Of a stretch of DNA of 64,000 nt, positions 8,650 through 16,791 are shown piece after piece. Both the position numbers and the translations under genes were made by a program. The first letter of the stretch is position 1. The number at the start of each line of letters is the position of its first letter. The stretch comes from Agromyces aurantiacus. Its GTDB lineage: Bacteria; Actinomycetota; Actinomycetes; Actinomycetales; Microbacteriaceae. The DNA lies in NCBI RefSeq assembly GCF_016907355.1, contig NZ_JAFBBW010000001.1:620001-684000 (forward strand), read 5' to 3'. The notes beneath the pieces were generated by a model, which was given only the letters and a program-made list of their open reading frames with translations, was not told the DNA's origin and searched no databases.

Positions 8650-9216
8650 ATGGACGAGGCCGCCGCAGCCGAGCACGCCGGGAGCCGCGCCGGGCGCCGC
8701 GGCGTGCGTCGTCACCGCCACGACCGCCCCGTCGACGAGCGCGCCGAGGCCCTGAAGGAACGCGTCTACGCGACCTTCACGGGCCTCGCGATCGTGCTCG
8801 TGCAGCACTCCAACGTCGAGCACGTGAGCGCGCCGCGCGCCGCCGTCACCCTGCTCGTCGGCATCGTCGCGATCACCGCGGCCGGCTTCGTGGCCGACGT
8901 GATCGCGCACCTGGCCGTGCACGCCGCGTTCCCCGACCGCGACGAGCTCGGCCGGATGCTCCGCATCGCGGGCTCGGCCATCGCCTCGGCGGGCGTGCCG
9001 CTGATCCTGCTCGCGCTCGCCGCGTTCGGGGTGTTCGGCCTCGAGGGCGCGCTGCGCGCCGCGTCGATCGTTTACCTCGTGACGCTGGGCCTCATCGGGT
9101 ACGTGGCCGTGCGCCGCACGCGAGTGGCGTGGTGGAAGCAGCTCATCGCGCTCGGCGCGCTCGTCGCGCTCGGCCTCGCGGTGGTGCTGCTGCAGCAGCT
9201 CGCACACGGGCACTGA
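8650..9216 (+). CDS. Integral membrane protein of unknown function, four TM helices
   Basis: 188 aa. After a charged N-terminus (about 1-35) come hydrophobic segments at about 40-58, 63-88, 108-132 and 138-160, with a final helix near 165-185 (LIALGALVALGLAVVLLQQL). No recognisable enzymatic motif. A conserved-looking His/Asp set (HSNVEHV, IAHLAVHAAFPDRDE) sits between the first helices. The ATG is preceded at 7 nt by TACGGT, a -10-like hexamer, so the mRNA may be leaderless. It is monocistronic and convergent with rhaB. Confidence 0.8.
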   Translation: MDEAAAAEHAGSRAGRRGVRRHRHDRPVDERAEALKERVYATFTGLAIVLVQHSNVEHVSAPRAAVTLLVGIVAITAAGFVADVIAHLAVHAAFPDRDELGRMLRIAGSAIASAGVPLILLALAAFGVFGLEGALRAASIVYLVTLGLIGYVAVRRTRVAWWKQLIALGALVALGLAVVLLQQLAHGH

Positions 9217-9233
9217 CGCGTCCCCGGTCCCGC

Positions 9234-10676
9234 TCAGCGGCCCGACGGCTCGTAGCGCACGGGCGGGAACGCCCGTGCGACGAGTGCGCGCAGCGACTCG
9301 AGGTCGCCCGCGACGAGGCCCTGCGCGCGCGCCTGCACGAGCACGTTGCCGATCGCGGTCGCCTCGACCGGTCCGGCGAGCACCGGCAGGCCCGAGCGGT
9401 CGGCCGTGCGCCGGCACAGCAGCTCGTTGAGCGCGCCGCCGCCGACGACGTGGATGGTCTCGACATCCACGCCCGAGCGCACCGACGCGGTGCGCACGGT
9501 CTGCGCGAACGCCTCGGCGAGGCTCTCGACGATCGAGCGCGCGAACTCGGCCCGCGTCTGCGGCACCGGCGCGTCGTGCTCGCGGCACCACTCGGCGATG
9601 CGGCCCGGCAGGTCGCCGGGCGCGAGGAAGCGCGGGTCGTTCGCGTCGAACACGGCGACGGGGTCGGTGACGGATGCCGCGGCCGCGAGCAGCGCGGGCA
9701 GGTCGATCGCCTCGCCGTCCCGCTCCCACCAGCGCACCGACTCCGACAGGAGCCAGAGCCCCATGACGTTGTGCAGGAACCGCACCCGGCCGTCGACCCC
9801 GCCCTCGTTCGTGAAGTTCGCCTCGCGCGCGGCATCCGTCGTCACCGGATGCTCGAGCTCGACGCCCACGAGGCCCCACGTGCCGCACGAGATGTACGCG
9901 GCCGACTCGGCCCGCATCGGCACCGCGACGACGGCCGACGCGGTGTCGTGCGAGCCGACCGCGACGACCTGCACGCCCGTCGGGGCGCCGAGCTCGGCCG
10001 CGACATCCGCCCGCAGGCCGCCGAGCGCGTCGCCGGGGTCGAGGAGGGGCGCGAAGACGGATGGCGGGAGGCCGAGCGTCTCGATCAGGTCGTCGTCCCA
10101 CTCGCCCGTGTCCACCGCGACGAGCCCCGTCGTCGACGCGTTCGTGCGCTCGGCGACCTTCGCGCCCGTGAGCAGGAACCCGATGAGGTCGGGGACCAGC
10201 AGCAGCGAGTCGGCGAGATCGAGCCATCCGCCGGCCTGCTCGGCCGCGAGCTGGTACACGGTGTTGAAGGGCAGGAACTGCAGGCCGTTGCGTCGGTAGA
10301 GCTCCTCGAACGGCACCCTCGCGTGCACGGCCTCGACCGCGGCCTCGTTGCGGGCGTCGCGGTAGTGGAACGGCTCGCCGAGGAGGCGGTCGCCGCGCAG
10401 CAGCCCGTAGTCGACGGCCCACGAGTCGACGCCGACCGACGCGACGCCGGGCTCGCGACGGAACGCGTCGGCGAGCCCGCGCGTGAGATCGCGGTAGAGC
10501 CCGGTGAAGTCCCAGTGCAGGCCCGACGCGAGCCGCACGGGCCCGTTCGGGAACCGCGCGACGTGCTCGAGCGCGAGCGTGCCCGCCGCCTGGTCGACGT
10601 GCCCGAGGATCACCCGTCCGCTCGTCGCGCCGAGGTCGACCGCGGCCACCGCGCCGGCGCCGTTGCTCGCGCCCAT
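9234..10676 (-). CDS. rhaB: Rhamnulokinase
   Basis: 480 aa FGGY-family sugar kinase. It phosphorylates L-rhamnulose with ATP to rhamnulose-1-phosphate. Seen: the ATP-phosphate loop AAVDLGATSGRVILG at the N-terminus, the second nucleotide motif VAVGSHDTASAVVAVP in the middle, and the adenosine-binding GGGALNELLCRRTAD near residue 400. The identity as rhamnulokinase rather than another FGGY kinase rests on the rhamnose operon context and on the short N-terminal form. The start ATG (10676) abuts a tandemly repeated hairpin, so its ribosome site lies inside that repeat. It is last gene of the operon. Confidence 0.92.
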   Translation of the reverse strand: MGASNGAGAVAAVDLGATSGRVILGHVDQAAGTLALEHVARFPNGPVRLASGLHWDFTGLYRDLTRGLADAFRREPGVASVGVDSWAVDYGLLRGDRLLGEPFHYRDARNEAAVEAVHARVPFEELYRRNGLQFLPFNTVYQLAAEQAGGWLDLADSLLLVPDLIGFLLTGAKVAERTNASTTGLVAVDTGEWDDDLIETLGLPPSVFAPLLDPGDALGGLRADVAAELGAPTGVQVVAVGSHDTASAVVAVPMRAESAAYISCGTWGLVGVELEHPVTTDAAREANFTNEGGVDGRVRFLHNVMGLWLLSESVRWWERDGEAIDLPALLAAAASVTDPVAVFDANDPRFLAPGDLPGRIAEWCREHDAPVPQTRAEFARSIVESLAEAFAQTVRTASVRSGVDVETIHVVGGGALNELLCRRTADRSGLPVLAGPVEATAIGNVLVQARAQGLVAGDLESLRALVARAFPPVRYEPSGR

Positions 10677-10846
10677 CAGGCCACCCGTTCCCGCGAGTTG
10701 CCACTTCTGCCGGGTTCTCCGGCGTCGAACCCGGCGGAACCGGCAACGCGGGCGCGAGCGGACGCGCGCGGCCAGGCCACCCAGCCCCGTGAGTTGCCAC
10801 TTCTGCCGGGTTCTCCCGCGTCGAACCCGGCGGAACCGGCAACGCG
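10677..10846. repeat. Tandem 96-bp-spaced hairpin repeat (two copies) between rhaEW and rhaB
   Basis: A 56-bp unit occurs at 10695-10750 and 10791-10846 with a single base difference, located in the loop. Each copy is preceded by CAGGCCACCC (10677 and 10773), so the duplicated block is about 74 bp with a 96-bp period. Within the unit GCCGGGTTC pairs with GAACCCGGC (9 bp) and the outer GTTGCC pairs with GGCAAC. A third, diverged copy of exactly the same length lies at 19837-19892. The repeats begin right after the rhaEW stop and run up to the rhaB start codon. They could be mRNA-processing or attenuation elements, or a REP-like mobile repeat. Confidence 0.85.
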
Positions 10847-10863
10847 ACGGCGCGCCAGCCCGC

Positions 10864-12900
10864 TCATCGCAGGAACGCGGCGGCGACGCCGGAGTCGACC
10901 GGGATGTGCAGGCCCGTGGTGCGGCTGAGCTCGGGGCCCGTGAGCACGTACACCGCGTCGGCGACGTTCTCGGGCACGACCTCGCGCTTGAGGATGGTGC
11001 GGTTCGCGTAGAACTGGCCCAGGTCCTCCTCCTTGACTCCGTAGGTCGCGGCGCGGTTCGCGCCCCAGCCGGCGGCGAAGATGCCCGAGCCGCGCACCAC
11101 GCCGTCGGGGTTGATGCCGTTCACGCGCACGCCGTGCTCGCCCAGCTCGACGGCGAGCAGACGCACTTGATGGGCCTGGTCGGCCTTGGTCGCCGAGTAG
11201 GCGATGTTGTTCGGGCCGGCGAACACCGAGTTCTTCGACGAGATGTAGATCACGTCGCCGCCCATCTTCTGCTCGATGAGCGCCTTGGCGGCGGCCTTGG
11301 CGACGAGGAACGAGCCCTTCGCCATGACGTCGTGCTGGAGGTCCCAGTCCTGCTCGGTGGTCTCGAGCAGCGGCTTCGACAGCGAGAGCCCGGCGTTGTT
11401 CACGACGAGGTCGATGCCGCCGAACGCGAGCACGGTCGCGTCGATCGCGGCCTGCACCCCGTTGGCGTCGGCGACGTTCGCGGCGACGCCGATCGCGACA
11501 TCCGTGCCACCCAGCTCGGCCGCGGCGGCTTGGGCCTTCTCGAGGTCGAGGTCGGCGACGACCACGCACGCGCCCTCGGCCGCCAGGCGGGTCGCGATGG
11601 CCTTGCCGATCCCGGATGCCGCGCCGGTCACGAACGCGATGCGGCCCTGGTGGGTCTTCGGCTTCGGCATCCGCTGGAGCTTCGCCTCCTCGAGCGCCCA
11701 GTACTCGATGCGGAACTTCTCGGCGTCGGAGATCGGGGTGTAGGTCGAGAGCGCCTCGGCGCCGCGCATCACGTTGATCGCGTTGACGTAGAACTCGCCG
11801 GCCACGCGCGCGGTCTGCTTGTTCGCGCCGTAGCTGAACATGCCCACGCCTGGGACGAGCACGATCAGCGGGTCGGCGCCGCGGATCGCAGGGGAGTCGG
11901 CGGTCGCGTGCGCGTCGTAGTACGCCTGGTAGTCGGCGCGGTACGCCTCGTGCAGCTCCTGCAGGCGCGCGAGCTGCTCCTCGAGCGTCGCCGTCGCCGG
12001 CAGGTCGAGGATCATCGGCTTGACCTTGGTGCGCAGGAAGTGGTCGGGGCAGCTGGTGCCGAGCGCCGCGAGCTCGGGCGCCCGCACGGACGCGAGGAAG
12101 TCGAGCACGACGTCGGAGTCGGTGTAGTGGCCGACCATCGGCTTGTCGGTCGAGGCGAGGCCCCGGATGGTGGGGGCGAGCGCCGCGGCGCGCGCGTGCC
12201 GCTCGGCCTCGGGCAGCGCCTCGAAGCCGGCGCGGACGCCGCCGAACGGGTCGGCCTTGCCGTGCTCGGCGATGTACGCGGCGGCGGTGTCGATGATCCA
12301 GAGCGAGTTCCGCTCCGACTCCTCCGACGTGTCGCCCCACGCGGTGATGCCGTGACCGCCGAGGATGCAGCCGATCGCGGCAGGGTTGGCGGCCTTGATC
12401 TCGGCGATGTCGAGCCCGAGCTGGAAGCCGGGGCGCCGCCACGGCACCCAGACGACCTTCTCGCCGAAGATCCTCGCGGTGAGCTGCTCGCCGTCGGCCG
12501 CGGTCGCGATCGCGATCCCGCTGTCGGGGTGCAGGTGGTCGACGTGCGCGGCGTCGACGAGGCCGTGCATGGCGGTGTCGATCGAGGGCGCGGCACCGCC
12601 CTTGCCGTGCAGGCAGTAGTCGAACGCGGCGACCATCTCGTCCTCGCGGTCGACGCCGGGGTAGACGTCCACGAGCGCGCGCATCCGGTCGAGGCGGAGC
12701 ACCGCGAGCCCGGCCTCCTTCAACGTACCGAGGTCGCCGCCGGAGCCCTTGACCCACAGCAGCTCGACGGGCTCGCCCGTGACCGGGTCGACGTCGGTGC
12801 CCTTCGCGGACGTGTTCCCGCCCGCGTAGTTCGTGTTCTTCGGCTCGGCGCCGAGGCGGTTCGACCGCGCGATGAGGTCGGCAGGAGCCTGGTTGGTCAT
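10864..12900 (-). CDS. rhaEW: Bifunctional rhamnulose-1-phosphate aldolase / lactaldehyde (short-chain) dehydrogenase
   Basis: 678 aa two-domain enzyme typical of actinobacteria and bacilli. Residues about 1-420 are a class II aldolase/adducin fold (GGNTSAKGTD, LWVKGSGGDLGTL, and Zn-ligand histidines in DAAHVDHLHPDS and GGHGITAWG). Residues about 430-678 are a Rossmann short-chain dehydrogenase with GAASGIGKAIA, NNAGLS and the catalytic YSATKADQ. It would cleave rhamnulose-1-phosphate to dihydroxyacetone phosphate and lactaldehyde, then oxidise the lactaldehyde to lactate. That product fits the FMN lactate-type dehydrogenase at 802-2088. ATG overlaps the stop of the upstream hydrolase (ATGA). 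B. subtilis calls this gene rhaEW. Confidence 0.93.
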   Translation of the reverse strand: MTNQAPADLIARSNRLGAEPKNTNYAGGNTSAKGTDVDPVTGEPVELLWVKGSGGDLGTLKEAGLAVLRLDRMRALVDVYPGVDREDEMVAAFDYCLHGKGGAAPSIDTAMHGLVDAAHVDHLHPDSGIAIATAADGEQLTARIFGEKVVWVPWRRPGFQLGLDIAEIKAANPAAIGCILGGHGITAWGDTSEESERNSLWIIDTAAAYIAEHGKADPFGGVRAGFEALPEAERHARAAALAPTIRGLASTDKPMVGHYTDSDVVLDFLASVRAPELAALGTSCPDHFLRTKVKPMILDLPATATLEEQLARLQELHEAYRADYQAYYDAHATADSPAIRGADPLIVLVPGVGMFSYGANKQTARVAGEFYVNAINVMRGAEALSTYTPISDAEKFRIEYWALEEAKLQRMPKPKTHQGRIAFVTGAASGIGKAIATRLAAEGACVVVADLDLEKAQAAAAELGGTDVAIGVAANVADANGVQAAIDATVLAFGGIDLVVNNAGLSLSKPLLETTEQDWDLQHDVMAKGSFLVAKAAAKALIEQKMGGDVIYISSKNSVFAGPNNIAYSATKADQAHQVRLLAVELGEHGVRVNGINPDGVVRGSGIFAAGWGANRAATYGVKEEDLGQFYANRTILKREVVPENVADAVYVLTGPELSRTTGLHIPVDSGVAAAFLR

Positions 12901-13955
12901 GGGGTGAGTCCTTCGGTGGTGCGGAGGGTGGTCTGGGTTCTCGAGTGGGCGATCTTGGCGCTGTCGGCGATCGCCGGACCGCCAAGATCGCCCACTCGTG
13001 AAGGGGGTGTACGCGCAGCGCTCGTCTCGAGGTCGGCGGCCCAGCGCACGACCCGGTCGACGGTGACGGATGCCGCGGGCTCGCTCGGGCGGTTCAGGTG
13101 CCCGTGCTCGGTGCCGGGTTCGGTCACGACCTCGACGGGCACGGATGCCGCGGCGAGCGTCGCCGCGAACGCCTCACCCGAGACCCGCAGCTCGTCGGCC
13201 TCGCCGTTGACCATGAGCACGGGCGGGAAGCCGCTGAGGTCGGCGGGCGCCGCGAGGCCCGGCACAGCGGGCAGCGGCGCACCGTCGACCGGGCCGCCGA
13301 GGTAGTTCTCGTACATGGCGCGCACGACGTCGGGTCCGAAGCGATCGGCGACCGGGTTCGCGTCGAGCAGCGCCCGCAGCGCGGCATCCGGCGCCGGTTG
13401 CACCGCGAGCAGCGTGGGGTAGGCGATGAACACGCCGGCCGGAAGCGGTCCGGACGGCGCGGGACCGGCAGCAGGCGGGGGAGTGAGGGCCGCCGACGGG
13501 GCGCGCGTCTCCGGCGCGGCCTCGGGTGTCGCGCCGGGCGCAGGCGCCCCGCCGGCGGAGTCGGAGTGGGTGGGATGGCCGAGCAGTCGGAGCACGGTGC
13601 CGGTCACGAGGTTGGCGCCGGCGCTCGCGCCGCCGGCGAGCAGGCGCGACGGGTCGACGCCGAGCTCGTCGGCGTTCGCGAGGGCCCAGCGCCAGGCCGC
13701 GAGCACGTCGTCGGACCCGGCCGGGTAGCGCCCTGCGGCGTCGACGGCGAGCCGGTAGTCGATCGAGACGACGGTGAGGCCTCGCGCGGCGAAGGCACGG
13801 GCGACCCAGTCGGCCTCGGGCATGTCGAGGTCGCCCGCGGCGAACCCGCCGCCGTGCGCCCAGACGAGCCCGGCCGTGGGCCGTGCGGCCGCGGCATCCG
13901 CCGGGTACACCCGGACCAGGCCGTCGGCCGCGCCGTACGGCGCCTGCTGCGTCAT
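12897..13955 (-). CDS. Alpha/beta hydrolase, hormone-sensitive-lipase type esterase, inside the rhamnose operon
   Basis: 352 aa. The oxyanion motif HGGGFAAGD and nucleophile elbow GGASAGANL are those of the HSL/esterase family; the His is in GTEHGHLNRP. A Pro/Ala/Gly-rich insert (about residues 138-185) interrupts the cap region. The start at 13955 (MTQQAPYG) has AAAGGCGAG upstream; an in-frame ATG at 13997 overlaps a hairpin and lacks one. The last ~35 codons run through a 57-bp hairpin repeat before the stop overlaps rhaEW, so the natural C-terminus probably ended near the WAADLE residues. Placed between rhaI and rhaEW, it may remove acetyl or other esters from rhamnose-containing sugars (inference). 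Confidence 0.85.
   Translation of the reverse strand: MTQQAPYGAADGLVRVYPADAAAARPTAGLVWAHGGGFAAGDLDMPEADWVARAFAARGLTVVSIDYRLAVDAAGRYPAGSDDVLAAWRWALANADELGVDPSRLLAGGASAGANLVTGTVLRLLGHPTHSDSAGGAPAPGATPEAAPETRAPSAALTPPPAAGPAPSGPLPAGVFIAYPTLLAVQPAPDAALRALLDANPVADRFGPDVVRAMYENYLGGPVDGAPLPAVPGLAAPADLSGFPPVLMVNGEADELRVSGEAFAATLAAASVPVEVVTEPGTEHGHLNRPSEPAASVTVDRVVRWAADLETSAARTPPSRVGDLGGPAIADSAKIAHSRTQTTLRTTEGLTP
12942..12998. repeat. 57-bp perfect hairpin (19-bp arms, 19-nt loop), copy 1, inside a CDS end
   Basis: Arms CGAGTGGGCGATCTTGGCG (12942-12960) and its exact complement (12980-12998) flank a 19-nt loop that itself contains GGCGATCGCC. It lies inside the 3' end of the esterase gene, where it encodes a tail containing IAHSR. 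Copy 2 at 13999-14055 has the same 19/19/19 geometry and one compensatory base-pair change. Confidence 0.9.
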
Positions 13956-13998
13956 CCGCTCGCCTTTCTCGATCGTCTCGGTGGAATCGTGTGACACG

Positions 13999-14055
13999 CG
14001 AGTGGGCGATCCTGGCGAGGTCCCGGGGGCTGAGGCCGCCAGGATCGCCCACTCG
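13999..14055. repeat. 57-bp perfect hairpin (19-bp arms, 19-nt loop), copy 2, after rhaI
   Basis: Arms CGAGTGGGCGATCCTGGCG (13999-14017) and exact complement (14037-14055) surround an unrelated 19-nt loop. It starts 8 bp past the rhaI stop codon and ends before the esterase ribosome site. Relative to copy 1 the single arm difference (T to C) is matched by A to G in the other arm, so pairing is conserved. Confidence 0.9.
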
Positions 14056-14063
14056 AGAGGGGG

Positions 14064-15230
14064 TTACGCGCCCCAGCCGGCCTGCACGCCGCCGACGCGT
14101 TCCTCGGCGATCCGCTGCAGGTACCCGGATGCCGCGAACGCCGCCATCGGGTCGGCGGGCAGGCCGCGCGACTCGCGCCACTGCGCGAGGGCGGGGCGGA
14201 CGTCGGTGTAGAACGCGTCCATGAAGATGCGGTTCGCCTCGAGCACGTCGCCCGAGACCTGCGCGGCGCGCAGCGCGTCGGTGTCGACGAGCAGCGCCCG
14301 CGCGGTCATCTCCTGCACGTTCAGCACCGAGCGGATCTGGCCCGGGATCTTGTCCTCGACGTTGTGGCACTGGTCGAGCATGAACGCGACATCCGGATGG
14401 TTCAGGCCGCCGCCGCGCGCGACCTCGAACACGATGCGGAACAGCTGGAACGGGTCGGCCGCACCCACGATGAGGTCGTCGTCGGCGTAGAAGCGCGAGT
14501 TGAAGTCGAACGAGCCGAGCTTGCCGAGGCGCAGCAGCTGCATGACGATGAACTCGATGTTCGTGCCGGGCGCGTGGTGGCCCGTGTCGAGGCAGACCAT
14601 CGCCCTGTCCCCGAGCGCCGCGACCTGCGCGTAGCTCGTGCCCCAGTCGGGCACGTCGGTGTGGTAGAACGCCGGCTCGAAGAACTTGTACTCGAGCACG
14701 AGGCGCTGCTCGTCGCCGAGGCGCGCGTAGATCTCGGCGAGCGACTCGTGCAGGCGGTCCTGGCGGCCGCGCAGGTCGGCCTGGCCCGGGTAGTTCGAGC
14801 CCTCGGCGAGCCAGATCTTCAGGTCGCGGCTGCCGGTCGCGTGCATGATGTCGATGCACTCGAAGTGGTGGTCGATGGCCTTGCGGCGTACCGCCGGATC
14901 CTCGTGGGTGAGGGCGCCGAACTTGTAGTCGTCGTCCTGGAAGGTGTTCGAGTTGATCGTGCCGAGCGAGACGCCCAGGTCCTCGGCGTGCGTGCGCAGG
15001 TCGTCGTAGGAGTCGACCTTGTCCCACGGGATGTGCAGCGCGACGGTCGGCGCGAGCGCGGTGTACTGGTGCACCTGCGCGGCATCCGCGATCTTCTCGT
15101 ACGGGTCGCGCGGGGTGCCCGGCGTTGCGAACACCTTGAAGCGGGTGCCCGAGTTGCCGAACGCCCAGCTGGGGAGCTCGATCGACTGCAGCTCGAGCTG
15201 GTCGAGGACGGTCTGTGGAATGGTGCTCAC
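14064..15230 (-). CDS. rhaI: L-rhamnose isomerase
   Basis: 388 aa, the shorter rhamnose isomerase type (RhaI/Pseudomonas-like) with a TIM barrel. It converts L-rhamnose to L-rhamnulose. Metal-site segments are visible: LVLEYKFFEPAFYHTDVPDW, MVCLDTGHHAPGTNIEF, LGSFDFNSRFYADDDLIVG and FMLDQCHNVEDKIPG. The GTG start overlaps the rhaM stop (GTGA). It is second in the operon rhaM-rhaI-esterase-rhaEW-rhaB. A perfect 19-bp hairpin lies directly downstream and may lower expression of the genes that follow or protect the 3' end. Confidence 0.95.
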   Translation of the reverse strand: MSTIPQTVLDQLELQSIELPSWAFGNSGTRFKVFATPGTPRDPYEKIADAAQVHQYTALAPTVALHIPWDKVDSYDDLRTHAEDLGVSLGTINSNTFQDDDYKFGALTHEDPAVRRKAIDHHFECIDIMHATGSRDLKIWLAEGSNYPGQADLRGRQDRLHESLAEIYARLGDEQRLVLEYKFFEPAFYHTDVPDWGTSYAQVAALGDRAMVCLDTGHHAPGTNIEFIVMQLLRLGKLGSFDFNSRFYADDDLIVGAADPFQLFRIVFEVARGGGLNHPDVAFMLDQCHNVEDKIPGQIRSVLNVQEMTARALLVDTDALRAAQVSGDVLEANRIFMDAFYTDVRPALAQWRESRGLPADPMAAFAASGYLQRIAEERVGGVQAGWGA

Positions 15231-15631
15231 TGGTCGCTGCTTTCTGTGCGGGTGGTGCCGGATGTCGCGTGGTCGGCGCCGAGCGCCGCGAGCTGGTCTT
15301 CGAGGTGGAACACCTCGGGAAGGCGCGGGGCGCCCTGGTCGGGTCGGTCGCCGTCGAGCGAGACGAAGAACCCCGCCATCTCGGCCTCCCAGGGTGCGGT
15401 GCGCGGGTCGTTCGCGAGTGCGACCTGCGCGGCCTCGTCGTCGTCGACCTCGTAGTAGCCGATGAGCAGGCCGTCCTGGCGGAGGAAGAGCGAGTAGTTG
15501 CGCCGGCCGGATGCCTCGATGGCGCGGAGCATGTCGGGCCACACAGCGGCGTGCCGCTCGCGGTAGTCGTCGAGGCGCCCGGGGTCGACCTGCAGCTGGA
15601 AGCAGACCCGCTGCGTCGTGCCTGTGCTCAT
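15227..15631 (-). CDS. rhaM: L-rhamnose mutarotase
   Basis: 134 aa. It interconverts alpha and beta anomers of L-rhamnose for the isomerase. Family features: FQLQVDPGRLDDYRERHAAVWPDM with the catalytic His, and the segment YSLFLRQDGLLIGYYEVDD. The C-terminal 25 residues beyond the usual ~105-aa fold are Ser/Thr-rich and probably unstructured. It is first gene behind a LacI-type operator and a good sigma70-type promoter, and is divergent from the regulator. No sugar transporter is encoded here. Confidence 0.93.
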   Translation of the reverse strand: MSTGTTQRVCFQLQVDPGRLDDYRERHAAVWPDMLRAIEASGRRNYSLFLRQDGLLIGYYEVDDDEAAQVALANDPRTAPWEAEMAGFFVSLDGDRPDQGAPRLPEVFHLEDQLAALGADHATSGTTRTESSDQ

Positions 15632-15652
15632 CGTCGAGCTCTCCGTTCGTCG

Positions 15653-15694
15653 TGAATCGTTTCAAAGCATACGACACGGAACGGCGGTTCGCAA
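15653..15694 (-). promoter_or_regulatory. rha operon promoter with LacI-type operator
   Basis: On the minus strand a -35 TTGCGA (15694-15689), 17-bp spacer and -10 TATGCT (15671-15666) drive rhaM. Immediately downstream of the -10 is TGAATCGTTTCA (15653-15664), close to the LacI-family consensus TGAAACGTTTCA. The adjacent LacI regulator binding here would repress the operon until a rhamnose-derived inducer appears (inference). Confidence 0.85.
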
Positions 15695-15709
15695 CGGGAA
15701 GGCGATTTC

Positions 15710-15740
15710 CCGGCGAACGTTCGCCGGCGACTCGTAGACT
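15710..15740 (+). promoter_or_regulatory. Promoter and palindromic operator of the rhamnose LacI regulator
   Basis: An 18-bp perfect palindrome CCGGCGAACGTTCGCCGG (15710-15727) is followed 7 bp later by a -10-like TAGACT (15735-15740) that points to the regulator gene, whose ribosome site GGGAGGGAG lies just downstream. The palindrome occupies the space between the expected -35 and -10, which suggests autoregulation. Confidence 0.7.
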
Positions 15741-15759
15741 CCGACGGGAGGGAGTCGAG

Positions 15760-16791
15760 ATGGCGATCAGCGTGCGCGACGTCGCGGCCGCGGCATCCGT
15801 GTCGGTCGGCACCGTGTCGAACGTGCTGAACCGCCCCGACAAGGTCTCGCCCGAGACCGTCGCCCGGGTGCTCGCCGCCATCGACGAGCTCGGCTTCGTG
15901 CGCAACGACGCCGCGCGGCAGCTGCGCGCCGGTCGGAGTCGCTCGATCGGCCTCGTCGTGCTCGACGTGCGCAACCCGTTCTTCACGGATGTCGCGCGCG
16001 GCGCCGAGGACCGCGCGGCCGAGGACGGCCTGACGATCCTGCTCGGCAACAGCGACGACAACCCCGACCGCGAGCGCGCCTACCTCGACCTGTTCGAGGA
16101 GCAGCGCGTGCACGGCGTGCTCGTCTCGCCGCTGGCCGACGACCTGCCTCGCCTCGAACGGCTTCGAGCCCGCGGCGTGCCGGTCGTGCTCGTCGACCGC
16201 GAGGCCGCCGACCGCAGCTTCTCGTCGGTCGCGGTCGACGACGTCGTGGGCGGCGGGCAGGCCGTGCGGCACCTGATCGAGTCGGGTCGCCGGCGCATCG
16301 CGTTCGTGGGCGGGCCCACGAGCATCCGGCAGGTCGCCGATCGACTGGAGGGCGCCCGCCGCGCCGCGGCCGAGACGCCCGGCGTGACGCTCGAGGTCAT
16401 CGAGACCGAGTCCACCACGGTGCTCGAGGGCCGCGCGGCCGGCGAGCGCATCCGCAGCCGCGCGCCGGAGGAGCGCCCTGACGCGGTGTTCGCCGCGAAC
16501 GACCTGCTCGCCATGGGGGTGCTGCAGGCGCTCGTGATGCTCGGCGACGCGCGAGTGCCCGACGACATCGCGCTCATCGGCTACGACGACATCGACTTCG
16601 CGCAGGCGGCGGTCGTGCCGCTCTCCTCCATCCGGCAGCCGGCGTGGCTGATCGGGTACACCGCGGTCGACCTGCTGCTGCGCGAGGCGCGCCAGGGCGA
16701 CGAGTTCGTACCCGAGCAGGTGCAGTTCCAGCCCGAGCTCGTCGTGCGCGAGTCGACGCCGCGCAGCGCCGCGGGAGCCGCGGGCCGCTAG
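15760..16791 (+). CDS. LacI-family regulator, probable repressor of the rhamnose operon
   Basis: 343 aa. The N-terminal helix-turn-helix and hinge (ISVRDVAAAASVSVGTVSNV, then NRPDKVSPETVARVLAAIDELGFVRNDAARQLR) are classic LacI. Residues 60-335 form the periplasmic-binding-like sensor domain (LVVLDVRNPFF, DAVFAANDLLAMGVL, IALIGYDDIDFA). It is divergent from rhaM with operators in the 128-bp gap, so it very likely controls rhamnose use. Its TAG stop lies in the tetranucleotide CTAG that also gives the stop of the convergent membrane protein. Confidence 0.9.
   Translation: MAISVRDVAAAASVSVGTVSNVLNRPDKVSPETVARVLAAIDELGFVRNDAARQLRAGRSRSIGLVVLDVRNPFFTDVARGAEDRAAEDGLTILLGNSDDNPDRERAYLDLFEEQRVHGVLVSPLADDLPRLERLRARGVPVVLVDREAADRSFSSVAVDDVVGGGQAVRHLIESGRRRIAFVGGPTSIRQVADRLEGARRAAAETPGVTLEVIETESTTVLEGRAAGERIRSRAPEERPDAVFAANDLLAMGVLQALVMLGDARVPDDIALIGYDDIDFAQAAVVPLSSIRQPAWLIGYTAVDLLLREARQGDEFVPEQVQFQPELVVRESTPRSAAGAAGR

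Noticed and set aside
10677..10846. CRISPR array
   Set aside because: Only two direct repeats, each internally palindromic over its whole length and with no further spacers or cas genes.
8415..10928. An 837-codon open frame on the plus strand
   Set aside because: It runs antisense to rhaB and out of frame with the membrane protein at 8650; composition is typical of a GC shadow.
13956..13997. Upstream ATG of the esterase at 13997
   Set aside because: It sits against the hairpin after rhaI and lacks a ribosome site; the ATG at 13955 has one.
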